Shown in pieces: positions 8,073 to 18,963 of a stretch of 33,912 bases of DNA. A model generated the notes under the pieces. The model saw nothing but the letters and a program-made list of their open reading frames with translations. It ran no database searches and had not been told where the DNA came from. The DNA comes from Alphaproteobacteria bacterium (GTDB taxonomy: Bacteria; Pseudomonadota; Alphaproteobacteria; Rhizobiales; Rhizobiaceae): positions 1 to 33,912 of the forward strand of contig BOKV01000033.1 of NCBI GenBank assembly GCA_016861165.1, given 5' to 3'. Made by a program: the position numbers and the translations under genes. The first letter of the stretch is position 1; every line of letters begins with the position of its first letter.

Positions 8073-9095
8073 ATGGCAGCCCCGCAACCGAACAGCCCCA
8101 CCCGCGCGCCGGACCTCGCCGCCAGCTTGGCAATCGGCGGGCTGACCTTGCGCAACCGGGTGCTGGCGGCGCCAATGTCGGGCGTCTCCGACGCGCCGTT
8201 CCGCCGGCTGGCCTGGCGTTTCGGCGCCGGCCTCGTCGTCAGCGAGATGGTGGCGAGTGAGGCATTGGCCACGGGCGACGCCGAGATGCGCCTGAAGGCG
8301 GCGGCGGCAGGACTGCCGGTGCACGCTGTCCAGCTTGCCGGGCGCGAGGCTCGGTGGATGCGGCTTGCCGCCCGCATCGCCGAGGATGGCGGCGCCGACC
8401 TCATCGATATCAACATGGGCTGTCCGGCCAAGCGGGTGACCACCGGCTATTCCGGTGCTGCGCTGATGCGCGATCTCGACCACGCGCTGAGGCTGATCGA
8501 GGCAGTCGTCGACGAGGTCGACCTGCCGGTGACGCTGAAGATGCGCCTCGGCTGGGACCGCGACAGCATCAACGCGCCGCAGCTGGCCGCCCGCGCCGAA
8601 CAGGCCGGCGTGCGCATGGTCACTGTCCATGCCCGCACGCGCTGCCAGTTCTACGAGGGTTCGGCCGACTGGGCGGCGGTGCGCGCTGTGCGCGAAGCAA
8701 TCGACATCCCGCTGGTCGTCAATGGCGACATCGCCGGTCGCCAGGGCGCCGAGCGGGCGCTGCGCCTGGCGGGCGCAGATGCCGTCATGGTCGGCCGCGC
8801 CAGCTATGGCGCGCCCTGGCTGGCCGGCGCCATCGCCGGCGCCTCGCCCGCCGGCATTGACATCGCCGCGGTGGTCGCCGCCCATTTCGAGGACATGCTC
8901 GGCCATTATGGCGTTTTTGCCGGGCTACGCCAGGCGCGCAAGCATCTCGGCTGGTATTTCGACCGGCACGGACCGGGCGGACAGGCGACCCTGCGCGGCC
9001 AGCTCATGACGGCGACCGAGCCGGCCCACGTCCTGCGCCTGATCGCCATCGCCTTCCCGGCGGGTACCACGACCGAGCGGAGGGCGGCGGCATGA
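8073..9095 (+). CDS. dusB: tRNA-dihydrouridine synthase DusB (NifR3)
   Basis: A flavoenzyme that reduces uridine in tRNA, historically called NifR3 because it precedes ntrBC in many alphaproteobacteria. The protein is 340 residues from ATG 8073; an in-frame TTG at 8004 would add 23 residues and is less likely because it falls in the promoter region. Motifs include [14 protein letters not shown] (FMN site), [19 protein letters not shown] with the catalytic cysteine in the CPAK motif, [25 protein letters not shown] and VVNGDI. Its stop overlaps the ntrB start (ATGA), so it is cotranscribed and probably translationally coupled with ntrB. Confidence 0.95.
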   Translation: MAAPQPNSPTRAPDLAASLAIGGLTLRNRVLAAPMSGVSDAPFRRLAWRFGAGLVVSEMVASEALATGDAEMRLKAAAAGLPVHAVQLAGREARWMRLAARIAEDGGADLIDINMGCPAKRVTTGYSGAALMRDLDHALRLIEAVVDEVDLPVTLKMRLGWDRDSINAPQLAARAEQAGVRMVTVHARTRCQFYEGSADWAAVRAVREAIDIPLVVNGDIAGRQGAERALRLAGADAVMVGRASYGAPWLAGAIAGASPAGIDIAAVVAAHFEDMLGHYGVFAGLRQARKHLGWYFDRHGPGGQATLRGQLMTATEPAHVLRLIAIAFPAGTTTERRAAA

Positions 9096-10260
9096 CGGCG
9101 GGCGCGGCCGGCAGCAGGAAGGATGCGCCCGCGTCGGCGCCCGAGCGCGTCCGGCCGGACCTCGCCGCGCCGGTGCTCGACTCGCTGCCGCACCCGGTGC
9201 TGATGGTCGACGACGACAACCACGTCGCCTATGCCAACCTCGCCGCCGAATCGTTCTTCCGCTCTTCGGTCGCCTTCCTGACCCGCTACGGCCTCGACTA
9301 TTTCGTGCCGTTCGGCAGCCCGGTGCTTACCCTGGTCGACCAGGTGCGGGCGGCCGGCTCCTCGATCAACGAGTACAAGGTCGACATCTCCTCGCCACGC
9401 ATCGGCCGAGAGAAGGTGGTCGATGTCTATGCCTCGCCGGTGGCCGAGCGCCCCGGCGCCGTTGCGCTGATGTTCCAGCCGCGCACCATGGCCGACAAGA
9501 TCGACCGCCAGCTTACCCATCGCGGCGCCGCCCGCACGGTGATCGGCCTCGCCGCCATGCTGGCCCACGAGATCAAGAACCCGCTGTCCGGCATCCGCGG
9601 TGCTGCCCAGCTTCTCGAAATGTCGGCCGCCGACGATGACCGTGCGCTGACCCGCCTGATCACCGACGAGGCCGACCGCATTGTCCAGCTCGTCGACCGC
9701 ATGGAGGTGTTTTCCGACGAGCGGCCGATCGCGCGCGAGCCGGTCAACATCCATTCGGTACTCGAGCACGTCAAGCGCCTGTCGAAATCGGGCTTTGCCC
9801 GCTCGATCCGCATCGCGGAGGAGTACGACCCGTCGCTGCCGCCGGTCTACGGCAACCGCGACCAGCTCATCCAGATCTTCCTCAACCTCGCCAAGAACGC
9901 CGCCGAGGCGCTGGCCGACACGCCCGACGCCGAGATCGTGTTCTCGACGTCCTTCCGGCCCGGCATCCATCTGTCGGTGCCTGGCTCCAACGAGCGCCAG
10001 TCGCTGCCGCTGGAATTCTGCGTGCGCGACAACGGTCCCGGCGTGCCGGACGAAATACGCAGCTACATTTTCGATCCCTTTGTTACCTCCAAGACCAACG
10101 GTTCCGGGCTCGGCCTGGCGCTGGTCGCCAAGATCGTCGGGGATCATGGCGGCGTCATTGAATGCGATTCGGAGCCGCGCAAGACGGTGTTCCGCATCCT
10201 CATGCCCGCCTGGCGCGAGCAGGCAGGCGGCGAAGGCGACAACGTCGCAGGTGGAATGGG

Positions 10261-10264
<4 letters not shown>
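9092..10264 (+). CDS. ntrB: Nitrogen regulation sensor kinase NtrB
   Basis: A soluble histidine kinase/phosphatase that sets NtrC phosphorylation in response to PII proteins. It has 390 residues. An N-terminal PAS domain ([20 protein letters not shown], about residues 30-50) is followed by the dimerisation/phosphoacceptor helix with H159 ([20 protein letters not shown]) and an HATPase domain with N box ([11 protein letters not shown]), G1 (DNGPGVP), F box (FDPFVTSK) and G2 (GSGLGLALV). There are no membrane helices. Both ends overlap neighbours by 4 bases (ATGA with dusB and with ntrC), indicating one operon. Confidence 0.97.
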
Positions 10265-11712
<1,448 letters not shown>

Positions 11713-11737
11713 AAGATAACATATTTTCACCCGTTCC

Positions 11738-11766
11738 AAACGCCACGCGCGATTGACCGGGCGTTT
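11738..11766 (+). terminator. Likely intrinsic terminator after ntrC
   Basis: AAACGCC (11738-11744) pairs with GGCGTTT (11760-11766) around a 15-base loop, followed by CATTTTTG. It starts 26 bases after the ntrC stop and separates the dusB-ntrBC and ntrYX transcription units. Confidence 0.6.
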
Positions 11767-11783
11767 CATTTTTGCCACATTCG

Positions 11784-11801
11784 CGTTGCAAGGCTGCAAC
11801 G
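11784..11801. promoter_or_regulatory. Perfect inverted repeat upstream of ntrY, candidate operator
   Basis: CGTTGCA-AGGC-TGCAACG is a perfect 7-base inverted repeat with a 4-base centre, 78 bases before the proposed ntrY ATG and just after the ntrC terminator. It has no U-tract, so it is more like a protein-binding site or leader hairpin than a terminator. It contains TTGC and GCAA half-sites. Which regulator, if any, binds is unknown; NtrX or NtrC is a guess from location. Confidence 0.4.
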
Positions 11802-11879
11802 GGGCGAGCGGCTTGCCGGTCTTTGCGACGGTGCCTGACGGCGCCGCAGCCAAGCAACGCGAACAGGCAGATCAACATA

Positions 11880-14255
11880 ATGGCCGTCAGCCCGGTTGCT
11901 CCACTGCCAGCGCGCGCGCAGGGCCTCGACCCGGGCAACGGCGCGGCCGGGCCCGAAGCCAGGCGCGCCGTCGAGGCGGCGCCGGCGAGCGTCCAGCGCG
12001 GCGAGCGCGACAGCATCTCGCGCATGCTGGGCTTTGCCGCGACCATTGCGCTGATGGTCACCGGCACCGTGACCTTCCTCATCCTGATCGGTCTCACCCC
12101 GCTCGAGCCGAACGACCGTGTGATTCTGTCGGCGCTCACCATCAACTCGGTGCTGGCGCTGATCCTGGTCTTCCTGATCGGCCGCGAGATCTGGATCATC
12201 GTCCAGGCCCGCCGCAAGGGCAGGGCGGCCGCCCGCCTGCATGTGCGCATCATCGGCCTGTTCGCGCTGGTCGCCGCGGTTCCGGCGATCCTCGTCGCCA
12301 TCGTTGCCAGCATCACGCTCGATCTCGGCCTCGACCGCTGGTTCGAACTGCGCACCAAGCAGATCGTCGCTTCGTCGGTCAACGTGGCGCGGGCCTACAT
12401 GGACGAGAGCCGGCGCGTGCTGACCGGCAACACCATCTCCATGGCCGCCGATCTCGACCGCGCGCGCCAGATCTACAGCCTCGACCTGCAGGGCTTCAAG
12501 AACCTGATGACGCTGCACGCGAGGGGCAGGGGATTTCTCAGGGCCGATCTGCTGCGCCGCGACGGCAGCGTGATCATCGGTGCCGAAATCGACACCGAGC
12601 TCGATCTGCCCGACGCCATTCCGGAATATTTCGAGGCCGCCGAGAGCGGCGACCCCATCGCCATCCCGCCGGGCAAGACCAATTTCATCGGCGCCATGTT
12701 CAAGATGCGCGAGATACCGGACGCCTATCTGTACACGATCATGGCGCTGCGCGAGGAGGTGGTCCAGGCGCTGCGACAGATGGAGGCCAACACGGCCGAG
12801 TATGCCGGCATGGAAGGCAGCCGCTTCCGTGTCCAGCTCGCCTTCGCGGTGCTCTATGTCGGCGTCTGCCTGGTCGTGCTGCTTTCGGCGATCTGGATGG
12901 GCATCTCGGTCGCCGACCGGCTGGTGGCGCCAATCCGGCGCCTGATCACCGCCGCCGACGCCATCAGCGCCGGCAATCTCGACGTGCGCGTCGGAACCCT
13001 GCACACCGAGGGCGACCTCAAGAACCTGAGCGACACCTTCAATGTCATGATTGCCGAACTGAAGAACCAGCGCGACGAAATCCTGTCGGCCAAGGACGAC
13101 ATCGCCCAGCGCGCCCGCTTCACCGAGGCGGTGCTGTCCGGCGTCAGCGCGGCCGTCATCGGCGTCAATGCCGCGGGCCGTATCACCATCGCCAACAAGC
13201 CGGCGCTGGCGCTATTCGGCGACCGCGACCCGTCGGGCCACGATCTCGATGCGCTCGCTCCGGAACTGGCCAAGGTGTTCGCCACGGCGCGCGACCGCGA
13301 CCTCCAGGAGCACCGCGAGCAGATCACCATCTGGGACAACGGCAAGGAACGCACGCTGAACGTGCGGGTGACCCTGGAACAGGAGCAGGACGACGCCGGC
13401 GGCACGCCACGCCACTCCTTTGTCATCACCATCGACGACATCACCGATCTGGTCGCCGCCCAGCGCAACACCGCATGGTCGGACGTCGCGCGTCGCATCG
13501 CCCACGAGATCAAGAACCCGCTGACCCCGATCCAGCTTTCGGCCGAGCGCATTCGGCGGCGCTACGGCAAGTACATCACCGAGGACCGCGAGGTGTTCGA
13601 CCAGTGCACCGACACCATCATCCGGCAGGTCGGCGATATCGGCCGCATGGTCGACGAGTTCTCCTCCTTCGCCCGCATGCCGAAGCCGGTGATGGAGTCG
13701 CGCAACCTGGCCGAGACGCTCGGCGAGGCGGTGTTCCTGCAGAAGGTGGCACTGCCCAATATCGAGTTCGTCACCGATTTCGGCGCCGAGCCGTTGACCG
13801 GCCTCTACGACACGCGACTGATGTCGCAGGCATTCATCAACATTCTCAAGAATGCTGCAGAAGCCATTGATGCAAAAGAAAACAAGCAGGATAAGGGGCG
13901 CATCATGGTGCGGGCGCGGCGCAAGGGCGGGCGCTGCTTGATCGAGGTCATCGACAACGGCAAGGGCCTGCCCAAAGAAAACCGGCAGCGCCTGCTCGAA
14001 CCCTACATGACTACGCGCGAGAAGGGCACGGGGCTGGGGCTGGCGATCGTGCGCAAGATCGTCGAGGACCATGGCGGCGCCATCGAGCTGCTCGATTCGC
14101 CGGAGGTGGCCAGGGGCGGGCAGGGTGCCATGGTGCGCATCATCCTTCCGCTGGAACGGGCGACGGCAAGAAAGACGCCGGCGGATGTCGATGGGCGGGA
14201 CGTTGGGGGTGTCGCGTTGCAGGATCAGGCGGAACTCGCCGGGAGAGAAGCATAG
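11880..14255 (+). CDS. ntrY: Membrane nitrogen sensor kinase NtrY
   Basis: A membrane-bound histidine kinase, partner of NtrX, tied in alphaproteobacteria to nitrogen and redox/oxygen responses. From ATG 11880 it has 791 residues; a TTG at 11772 would add 36 residues with no membrane character. Hydrophobic helices lie near residues 50-71, 84-106 and 122-145, followed by a large extracytoplasmic region, a fourth helix around 335-358, a HAMP linker, a PAS domain (SGVSAAVIGVNAAGRITIAN) and a kinase core with H542 ([20 protein letters not shown]), N box ILKNAAEAI, DNGKGLP and GTGLGLAIV. The stop abuts the ntrX start. The ribosome site is weak, so the start is less certain than the gene. Confidence 0.94.
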   Translation: MAVSPVAPLPARAQGLDPGNGAAGPEARRAVEAAPASVQRGERDSISRMLGFAATIALMVTGTVTFLILIGLTPLEPNDRVILSALTINSVLALILVFLIGREIWIIVQARRKGRAAARLHVRIIGLFALVAAVPAILVAIVASITLDLGLDRWFELRTKQIVASSVNVARAYMDESRRVLTGNTISMAADLDRARQIYSLDLQGFKNLMTLHARGRGFLRADLLRRDGSVIIGAEIDTELDLPDAIPEYFEAAESGDPIAIPPGKTNFIGAMFKMREIPDAYLYTIMALREEVVQALRQMEANTAEYAGMEGSRFRVQLAFAVLYVGVCLVVLLSAIWMGISVADRLVAPIRRLITAADAISAGNLDVRVGTLHTEGDLKNLSDTFNVMIAELKNQRDEILSAKDDIAQRARFTEAVLSGVSAAVIGVNAAGRITIANKPALALFGDRDPSGHDLDALAPELAKVFATARDRDLQEHREQITIWDNGKERTLNVRVTLEQEQDDAGGTPRHSFVITIDDITDLVAAQRNTAWSDVARRIAHEIKNPLTPIQLSAERIRRRYGKYITEDREVFDQCTDTIIRQVGDIGRMVDEFSSFARMPKPVMESRNLAETLGEAVFLQKVALPNIEFVTDFGAEPLTGLYDTRLMSQAFINILKNAAEAIDAKENKQDKGRIMVRARRKGGRCLIEVIDNGKGLPKENRQRLLEPYMTTREKGTGLGLAIVRKIVEDHGGAIELLDSPEVARGGQGAMVRIILPLERATARKTPADVDGRDVGGVALQDQAELAGREA

Positions 14256-15653
14256 ATGGCATTCGACATTCTGGTCGTTGACGACGAACAGGACATCCGC
14301 GATCTCGTCGCCGGCATTCTCGAGGACGAAGGCCACGAGACCCGCACCGCCGGCGACGCCGATTCGGCGCTCGCCGCCATCGCAGCCCGGCGGCCGTCGC
14401 TGGTCTTCCTCGACATCTGGCTGCAGGGCTCGCGACTTGACGGACTCGAACTGCTCGACGAGATCAAGGCCCAACACCCCGAACTGCCGGTCGTCATGAT
14501 CTCCGGTCATGGCAATATCGAGACGGCGGTCGCGGCGATCAAGTCCGGCGCCTATGACTACATCGAGAAGCCGTTCAAGGCCGACCGGCTGGTGTTGGTA
14601 GCGCAGAGGGCGCTGGAGAACTCCAAGCTGCGCAAGCAGGTGCGTGAACTGCAGGAACGAAGCGCCGACATGCCCGATCTGATCGGCCGCTCGGCCGCGA
14701 TGAACGGCCTGCGGCAGATGATCGAGAAGGTGGCGCCGACCAACAGCCGCGTGATGATCATCGGTGCCTCGGGCTCGGGCAAGGAGCTGGTGGCGCGCAC
14801 CATTCACCGGCTGTCGCACCGCGCCGGCGGGCCGTTCGTCGTGCTCAACGCGGCGGCGATCACGCCCGACCGCATGGAGATCGAATTGTTCGGCACCGAG
14901 GCGCTGAACGGCGGCGGCCGCAAGGTCGGCGCGCTGGAGGAGGCCCACAACGGCACGCTCTATCTCGACGAGGTGGCCGACATGCCGCGCGACACGCAGA
15001 ACAAGATTCTGCGCGTCCTGGTCGAGCAGCAGTTCGAGCGGGTGGGCGGCTCCAACCGCGTCAAGGTCGATGTGCGGGTGCTGTCGTCGACGGCCCGCAA
15101 TCTGGAGGCGCTGATCCGCGAGGGGCGTTTCCGCGAGGATCTGTTCCACCGGCTGGCGGTGGTGCCGCTCAGGGTGCCGCCGCTCTCGGAGCGGCGCGAG
15201 GACATCCCCCAGCTGGTCGAGGCCTTCATGGAGCAGATCGGGCGCCAGACCGGCATCCGGGGCTGCCGCATCGGCGACGACGCGATGGCGGTGCTGCAGG
15301 CGCATGACTGGCCGGGCAATATCCGCCAGCTCAGGAACAACATCGAACGATTGATGATCCTGTCGCGGTCGGAGGCGGGAACGGTGATTTCGGCCGACAT
15401 GCTGCCGGCCGAGATCGGCGACATGCTGCCGAGCCCCGGCGGCGAGAGCGGCGAGCACATCATGGCGTTGCCGCTCAAGGAAGCACGCGAGGCGTTCGAG
15501 CGCGACTACCTGGCGGCCCAGGTCGCCCGTTTCGGCGGCAACATCTCGCGCACGGCCGAGTTTGTTGGTATGGAGCGCTCCGCGCTGCACCGCAAGCTGA
15601 AGATGCTCGGCCTCTACGATCGCAGGCGCAAGGAGGCCGCGGAACAGGCCTAG
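14256..15653 (+). CDS. ntrX: Response regulator NtrX (lacks GAFTGA loop)
   Basis: The 465-residue partner of NtrY. The receiver domain has D53 (VFLDIW) and ends EKPF. The AAA+ domain has Walker A GASGSGKE (170-177) and Walker B LYLDEVAD. Where sigma-54 activators carry GAFTGA, this protein reads LFGTEALNGGGRKVGALEE (211-229), so the sigma-54 contact loop is missing; this is known for alphaproteobacterial NtrX and implies regulation of sigma-70 promoters rather than sigma-54 activation. A Fis-type helix-turn-helix lies near the C-terminus (ISRTAEFVGMERSALHRKL). It begins directly after the ntrY stop with GAGAGAAG as ribosome site. Confidence 0.96.
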   Translation: MAFDILVVDDEQDIRDLVAGILEDEGHETRTAGDADSALAAIAARRPSLVFLDIWLQGSRLDGLELLDEIKAQHPELPVVMISGHGNIETAVAAIKSGAYDYIEKPFKADRLVLVAQRALENSKLRKQVRELQERSADMPDLIGRSAAMNGLRQMIEKVAPTNSRVMIIGASGSGKELVARTIHRLSHRAGGPFVVLNAAAITPDRMEIELFGTEALNGGGRKVGALEEAHNGTLYLDEVADMPRDTQNKILRVLVEQQFERVGGSNRVKVDVRVLSSTARNLEALIREGRFREDLFHRLAVVPLRVPPLSERREDIPQLVEAFMEQIGRQTGIRGCRIGDDAMAVLQAHDWPGNIRQLRNNIERLMILSRSEAGTVISADMLPAEIGDMLPSPGGESGEHIMALPLKEAREAFERDYLAAQVARFGGNISRTAEFVGMERSALHRKLKMLGLYDRRRKEAAEQA

Positions 15654-15670
15654 GCGGAAGGGGCGCCAAC

Positions 15671-17047
15671 ATGCGTGTCGTCATCTGCGGCGCCGGCCAG
15701 GTCGGCTACGGCATTGCCGAACGGCTGGCCGCCGAAAACAATGACGTGGCGGTGATCGACAGCTCCGCCGAACTGATCCAGAACATCCAGGACAAGCTCG
15801 ACGTGCGCGGCCATGTCGGCCACGGCTCGCATCCCGACGTGCTGGCGCGCGCCGGCGCCGAGCAGGCCGACATGATCATCGCCGTGACGCTCTACGACGA
15901 GGTCAACATGGTCGCCTGCCAGGTGGCCCATTCGCTGTTCAACGTGCCGACCAAGATCGCCCGCGTCCGCGCGCAGAGCTACCGCCAACCGCATTGGCAG
16001 AACCTGTTCTCGCGCGACCACATGCCGATCGACGTGATCATCTCGCCCGAGGTGGAGGTCGGCGACGTGATCCTGCGCCGCATCGCGCTGCCCGGCGCCC
16101 GTGACGTGGTGCTGTTCGCCGGCGACCGCATCGCCATGGTGGCGATCGATTGCGACGAGGAATGCCCGGTCGTCGACACGCCGCTGGCGCAGCTCAGCGA
16201 ACTGTTTCCCGACCTGCACGCCACCGTGGTCGGAATCTGGCGCAACGGCGCCATGTTCGCCCCGCGCAGCCGCGACCAGGTGGAACTGGGCGACGTTGCC
16301 TATGTCATCGCCGAGCGCTCGCAGGTGCGCCGCACGCTGTCGATCTTCGGCAAGGACCGGCCCGAGGCCGCGCGCATCGTCATCGCCGGCGGCGGCAATA
16401 TCGGCATGTATCTGGCGCGCCAGATCGAGGAGCACATGCAGGGCGCCAGGCTGAAGGTCATCGAGGCCTCGCGCGATCGCGCCGTGCGCATGGCCGATGA
16501 ACTCTCGCGCACCGTCGTGCTGCACGGGAGCGCGCTGGACGAGCAGCTTCTCGTCGAGGCCGGCGCCGCCAACGCCGATCTCATGGTGGCCATCACCAAT
16601 GACGACCAGGTCAACATCCTTTCGCTGGTGCTGGCCAAGAAGCTGGGGCTGAAGTCCAGCCTGGCGCTGCTCAACAATGTCGGCTACCACGGCTTCACCC
16701 GGTCGCTCGGCATCGACGACTACATCAATCCGCGCGTCGTCACGACCTCGCGCATCCTCCAGCATGTGCGCCGCGGGCGCATTCGCGGCGTCTATTCGCT
16801 GCAGGACGGCGCCGCCGAGATCATCGAAGCGGAGGCGCTCGACACCTCGCCACTGGTCGGCCGGCCGCTGCGCGAGCTCGACCTGCCGGACGGGCTGAGG
16901 ATCGGCGCCATCTACCAGGGCGGCAAGGTCATCCAGCCGACCGGCAGCTGCGTGATCAAGCCGCGCGACCGTGTCGTCATTTTCGCGCTGAACGAGCGGG
17001 TGCGCCAGGTCGAGCAGATGTTCCGGGTGAGCCTCGAATTCTTCTGA
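15671..17047 (+). CDS. trkA: Potassium uptake regulator TrkA
   Basis: A cytosolic, peripheral subunit of the Trk potassium transporter. The 458 residues form two tandem RCK units, each a Rossmann NAD(H)-binding domain plus a TrkA_C domain: the first begins VVICGAGQVGYGIAERLAAE and the second begins around residue 235 with IVIAGGGNIGMYLARQIEE. A conserved acidic residue ends the second strand in both (VAVIDSS and LKVIEAS). It follows ntrX by 17 bases, a common arrangement in alphaproteobacteria, and is probably cotranscribed with ntrYX. The membrane subunit TrkH is not in this window. Confidence 0.95.
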   Translation: MRVVICGAGQVGYGIAERLAAENNDVAVIDSSAELIQNIQDKLDVRGHVGHGSHPDVLARAGAEQADMIIAVTLYDEVNMVACQVAHSLFNVPTKIARVRAQSYRQPHWQNLFSRDHMPIDVIISPEVEVGDVILRRIALPGARDVVLFAGDRIAMVAIDCDEECPVVDTPLAQLSELFPDLHATVVGIWRNGAMFAPRSRDQVELGDVAYVIAERSQVRRTLSIFGKDRPEAARIVIAGGGNIGMYLARQIEEHMQGARLKVIEASRDRAVRMADELSRTVVLHGSALDEQLLVEAGAANADLMVAITNDDQVNILSLVLAKKLGLKSSLALLNNVGYHGFTRSLGIDDYINPRVVTTSRILQHVRRGRIRGVYSLQDGAAEIIEAEALDTSPLVGRPLRELDLPDGLRIGAIYQGGKVIQPTGSCVIKPRDRVVIFALNERVRQVEQMFRVSLEFF

Positions 17048-17125
17048 TCGTCGCCTTCGCGTCGGGCCGCGATGACGGCGCCGCCGGCGTCGCCCGTCGG
17101 GCGCGGCCATGGCAGGCGCCAGGCA

Positions 17126-17140
17126 GGCGCTCCGGGCGCC
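17126..17140 (+). terminator. Possible weak terminator after trkA
   Basis: GGCGC (17126-17130) and GCGCC (17136-17140) can pair around TCCGG, followed by CAAACTTTCCCTT. The stem is short and the T-tract interrupted, so this is tentative. It lies 79 bases after the trkA stop and just before the hfq promoter. Confidence 0.25.
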
Positions 17141-17151
17141 CAAACTTTCCC

Positions 17152-17181
17152 TTGAAATGGGCCAATCGGCGAACCTATAAC
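17152..17181 (+). promoter_or_regulatory. Sigma-70-type promoter for hfq-hflX
   Basis: TTGAAA (17152-17157) and TATAAC (17176-17181) are separated by 18 bases, matching four and five of six consensus positions respectively. It would produce a leader of about 110 bases before the hfq ATG at 17302. This is the best-looking promoter in the window. Confidence 0.7.
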
Positions 17182-17243
17182 CAAGGGGTCTCCCGCCGGT
17201 TCGAGATGCGGCGGAACTGGCGAATGCCGGTTAGGACGGGGTG

Positions 17244-17274
17244 CGTGCCGCCGGTGGGGATCGGGCGCGGCACG
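17244..17274 (+). promoter_or_regulatory. Hairpin in the hfq 5' leader
   Basis: CGTGCCGC (17244-17251) is perfectly complementary to GCGGCACG (17267-17274) with a 15-base loop. It lies inside the predicted hfq leader and ends just before the purine-rich ribosome site region (GGCGGAGAA). There is no U-tract. A role in controlling hfq translation is inferred. Confidence 0.45.
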
Positions 17275-17301
17275 TGAAACAAGGCGGAGAACCGGATCGA
17301 T

Positions 17302-17550
17302 ATGGCTGAACGGTCGCAGAACCTGCAGGATACGTTCCTGAACCATGTCCGCAAGCAGAAGATTCCGCTCACTATTTTCCTTGTCAACGGCGTCAAGCTC
17401 AACGGCGTGGTGACCTGGTTCGACAATTTCTGCGTCCTGCTGAAGCGGGACGGGATCGCCCAGCTCGTCTACAAGCACGCGATCTCGACCATCATGCCGT
17501 CGCAGCCGATCAATCTGGGTGAGGCTGCCGGCGACGAGGGTTCCGATTGA
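17302..17550 (+). CDS. hfq: RNA chaperone Hfq
   Basis: An 82-residue Sm-like RNA chaperone that forms hexameric rings and pairs small RNAs with messenger RNAs. The Sm1 motif ([20 protein letters not shown]) and the Sm2 motif with YKHAIS are intact. N-terminal [20 protein letters not shown] matches the family start closely, confirming the ATG. The C-terminal tail is short and acidic, as usual in alphaproteobacteria. The stop overlaps the hflX start in a TTGA, so hflX is translationally linked, the classic hfq-hflX pair. Confidence 0.98.
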   Translation: MAERSQNLQDTFLNHVRKQKIPLTIFLVNGVKLNGVVTWFDNFCVLLKRDGIAQLVYKHAISTIMPSQPINLGEAAGDEGSD

Positions 17551-18923
17551 GCGAACACGACAGCGGCGTCAAATCCCGGTTCCAGTGGACGGCGGCCGAA
17601 AGCGCGGCGCCCGAGCGGGCGATCGTCATCGTTGCCGACCTGCGCCGGCGCGACGGCGATGCGGCGGCTACGGCACAGGTCAATGCGTCAGGCCGCTCCG
17701 TGTCGCGTTCGCCGGCCGCCCAGCTTGCCGAGGCCGTGGGCCTGGCGCGGGCGATCGGCCTTGATGTGGTGCATGCCGGTGTCGTCACGATCCGCGAGCG
17801 GCGGCCCTCCGCGCTTCTCGGTTCCGGCAAGATCGACGAGATCGCCGGCATGGTGAAGGCCGACGGCATCGGCCTCGTGGTGGTCGACCACCCGTTGACG
17901 CCGGTCCAGCAGCGCAACCTCGAAAAGGCGTGGCAAGCCAAGGTGCTCGACCGCACCGGGCTGATCCTGGAAATCTTCGGCGAACGCGCCCACACCCGCG
18001 AGGGGCGCCTGCAGGTCGAACTCGCCCGGCTGACCTATCAGAAGGGGCGGCTGGTGCGCCAATGGACCCATCTGGAACGCCAGCGCGGCGGCCTTGGCAA
18101 GACCGGTGGTCCCGGCGAGACGCAGATCGAGGCGGACCGCCGGCTGCTGCAGGAGCGCATCCTCAAGCTGGAGCGGGAACTCGACAAGGTGCGCCGCACG
18201 CGCAGCCTGCACCGGGCCAAGCGCAAGAAGGTGCCGACACCGGTCGTCGCGCTGGTCGGCTACACCAATGCCGGCAAGTCGACCCTGTTCAACCGGCTGA
18301 CCGGTGCGCAGGTGTTCGCCGAGAACCTGCTGTTCGCCACGCTCGATCCGACGCTGCGCCGGCTCACCCTGCCGCGCGGCTCCGAGATCATCCTGTCCGA
18401 CACGGTCGGTTTTGTCTCCAACCTGCCGACCATGCTGGTCGCCGCCTTCCGCGCGACGCTGGAAGAGGTGACGGAGGCCGAGCTGATCCTGCATGTGCGC
18501 GACATCGCCGATCCCGACAGCGCCGCGCAGGCCGAGGACGTCCATGCCGTGCTCGACGAGATGGGCATCGCGGCCCGCGACCGGATCATCGAGGTCTGGA
18601 ACAAGATCGACCTGCTGCCAGCCGAGCGGCTGGCGGCGATGCGGGCGGCACGCGAAGAGGGGCCGGAAGCGCCGCTGCTGGTTTCGGCGGTAACCGGCGA
18701 GGGCGTCGACCGCCTCCTTCAGGCGATCGAGGCAGCGCTCGGTTCAGCCGAGGGCCTGATCGAGATCAGCCTGGCGCCGTCGGCGCTCGGTCGCCTGCCG
18801 GAAATCTACCGCCACGGCCAGGTTGTCGAGCGCGTCGACGGCGAGGATGGCGGCGTGCGGCTGAAGGTGCGCCCGCAGCCTTTCGGCGCCGAACGCCTGC
18901 GCGCGCTGGCCGCCGGCGCCTGA
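17547..18923 (+). CDS. hflX: Ribosome-associated GTPase HflX
   Basis: A GTPase that in other bacteria splits or rescues stalled 70S ribosomes under stress. The 458 residues comprise an N-terminal HflX domain (with [16 protein letters not shown] and LNARTGLIL-like ribosome-binding segments such as [20 protein letters not shown]), a coiled-coil linker containing [14 protein letters not shown], and a G domain with GYTNAGKS (238-245), DTVG (285-288) and NKID (352-355). The best start is TTG at 17547, which overlaps the hfq stop by 4 bases; there is no ATG near the expected N-terminus. It converges on mazG with a 40-base gap. Confidence 0.95.
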   Translation: MSEHDSGVKSRFQWTAAESAAPERAIVIVADLRRRDGDAAATAQVNASGRSVSRSPAAQLAEAVGLARAIGLDVVHAGVVTIRERRPSALLGSGKIDEIAGMVKADGIGLVVVDHPLTPVQQRNLEKAWQAKVLDRTGLILEIFGERAHTREGRLQVELARLTYQKGRLVRQWTHLERQRGGLGKTGGPGETQIEADRRLLQERILKLERELDKVRRTRSLHRAKRKKVPTPVVALVGYTNAGKSTLFNRLTGAQVFAENLLFATLDPTLRRLTLPRGSEIILSDTVGFVSNLPTMLVAAFRATLEEVTEAELILHVRDIADPDSAAQAEDVHAVLDEMGIAARDRIIEVWNKIDLLPAERLAAMRAAREEGPEAPLLVSAVTGEGVDRLLQAIEAALGSAEGLIEISLAPSALGRLPEIYRHGQVVERVDGEDGGVRLKVRPQPFGAERLRALAAGA

Positions 18924-18963
18924 ACGCGCGTTGCCAGCGGATCGTTCCTGGTCACGGCCGGTC

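Noticed and set aside
11753..13870. 705-codon plus-strand open frame overlapping ntrY in another frame
   Set aside because: Arginine/proline/histidine-rich low-complexity translation; the overlapping ntrY frame carries all kinase motifs.
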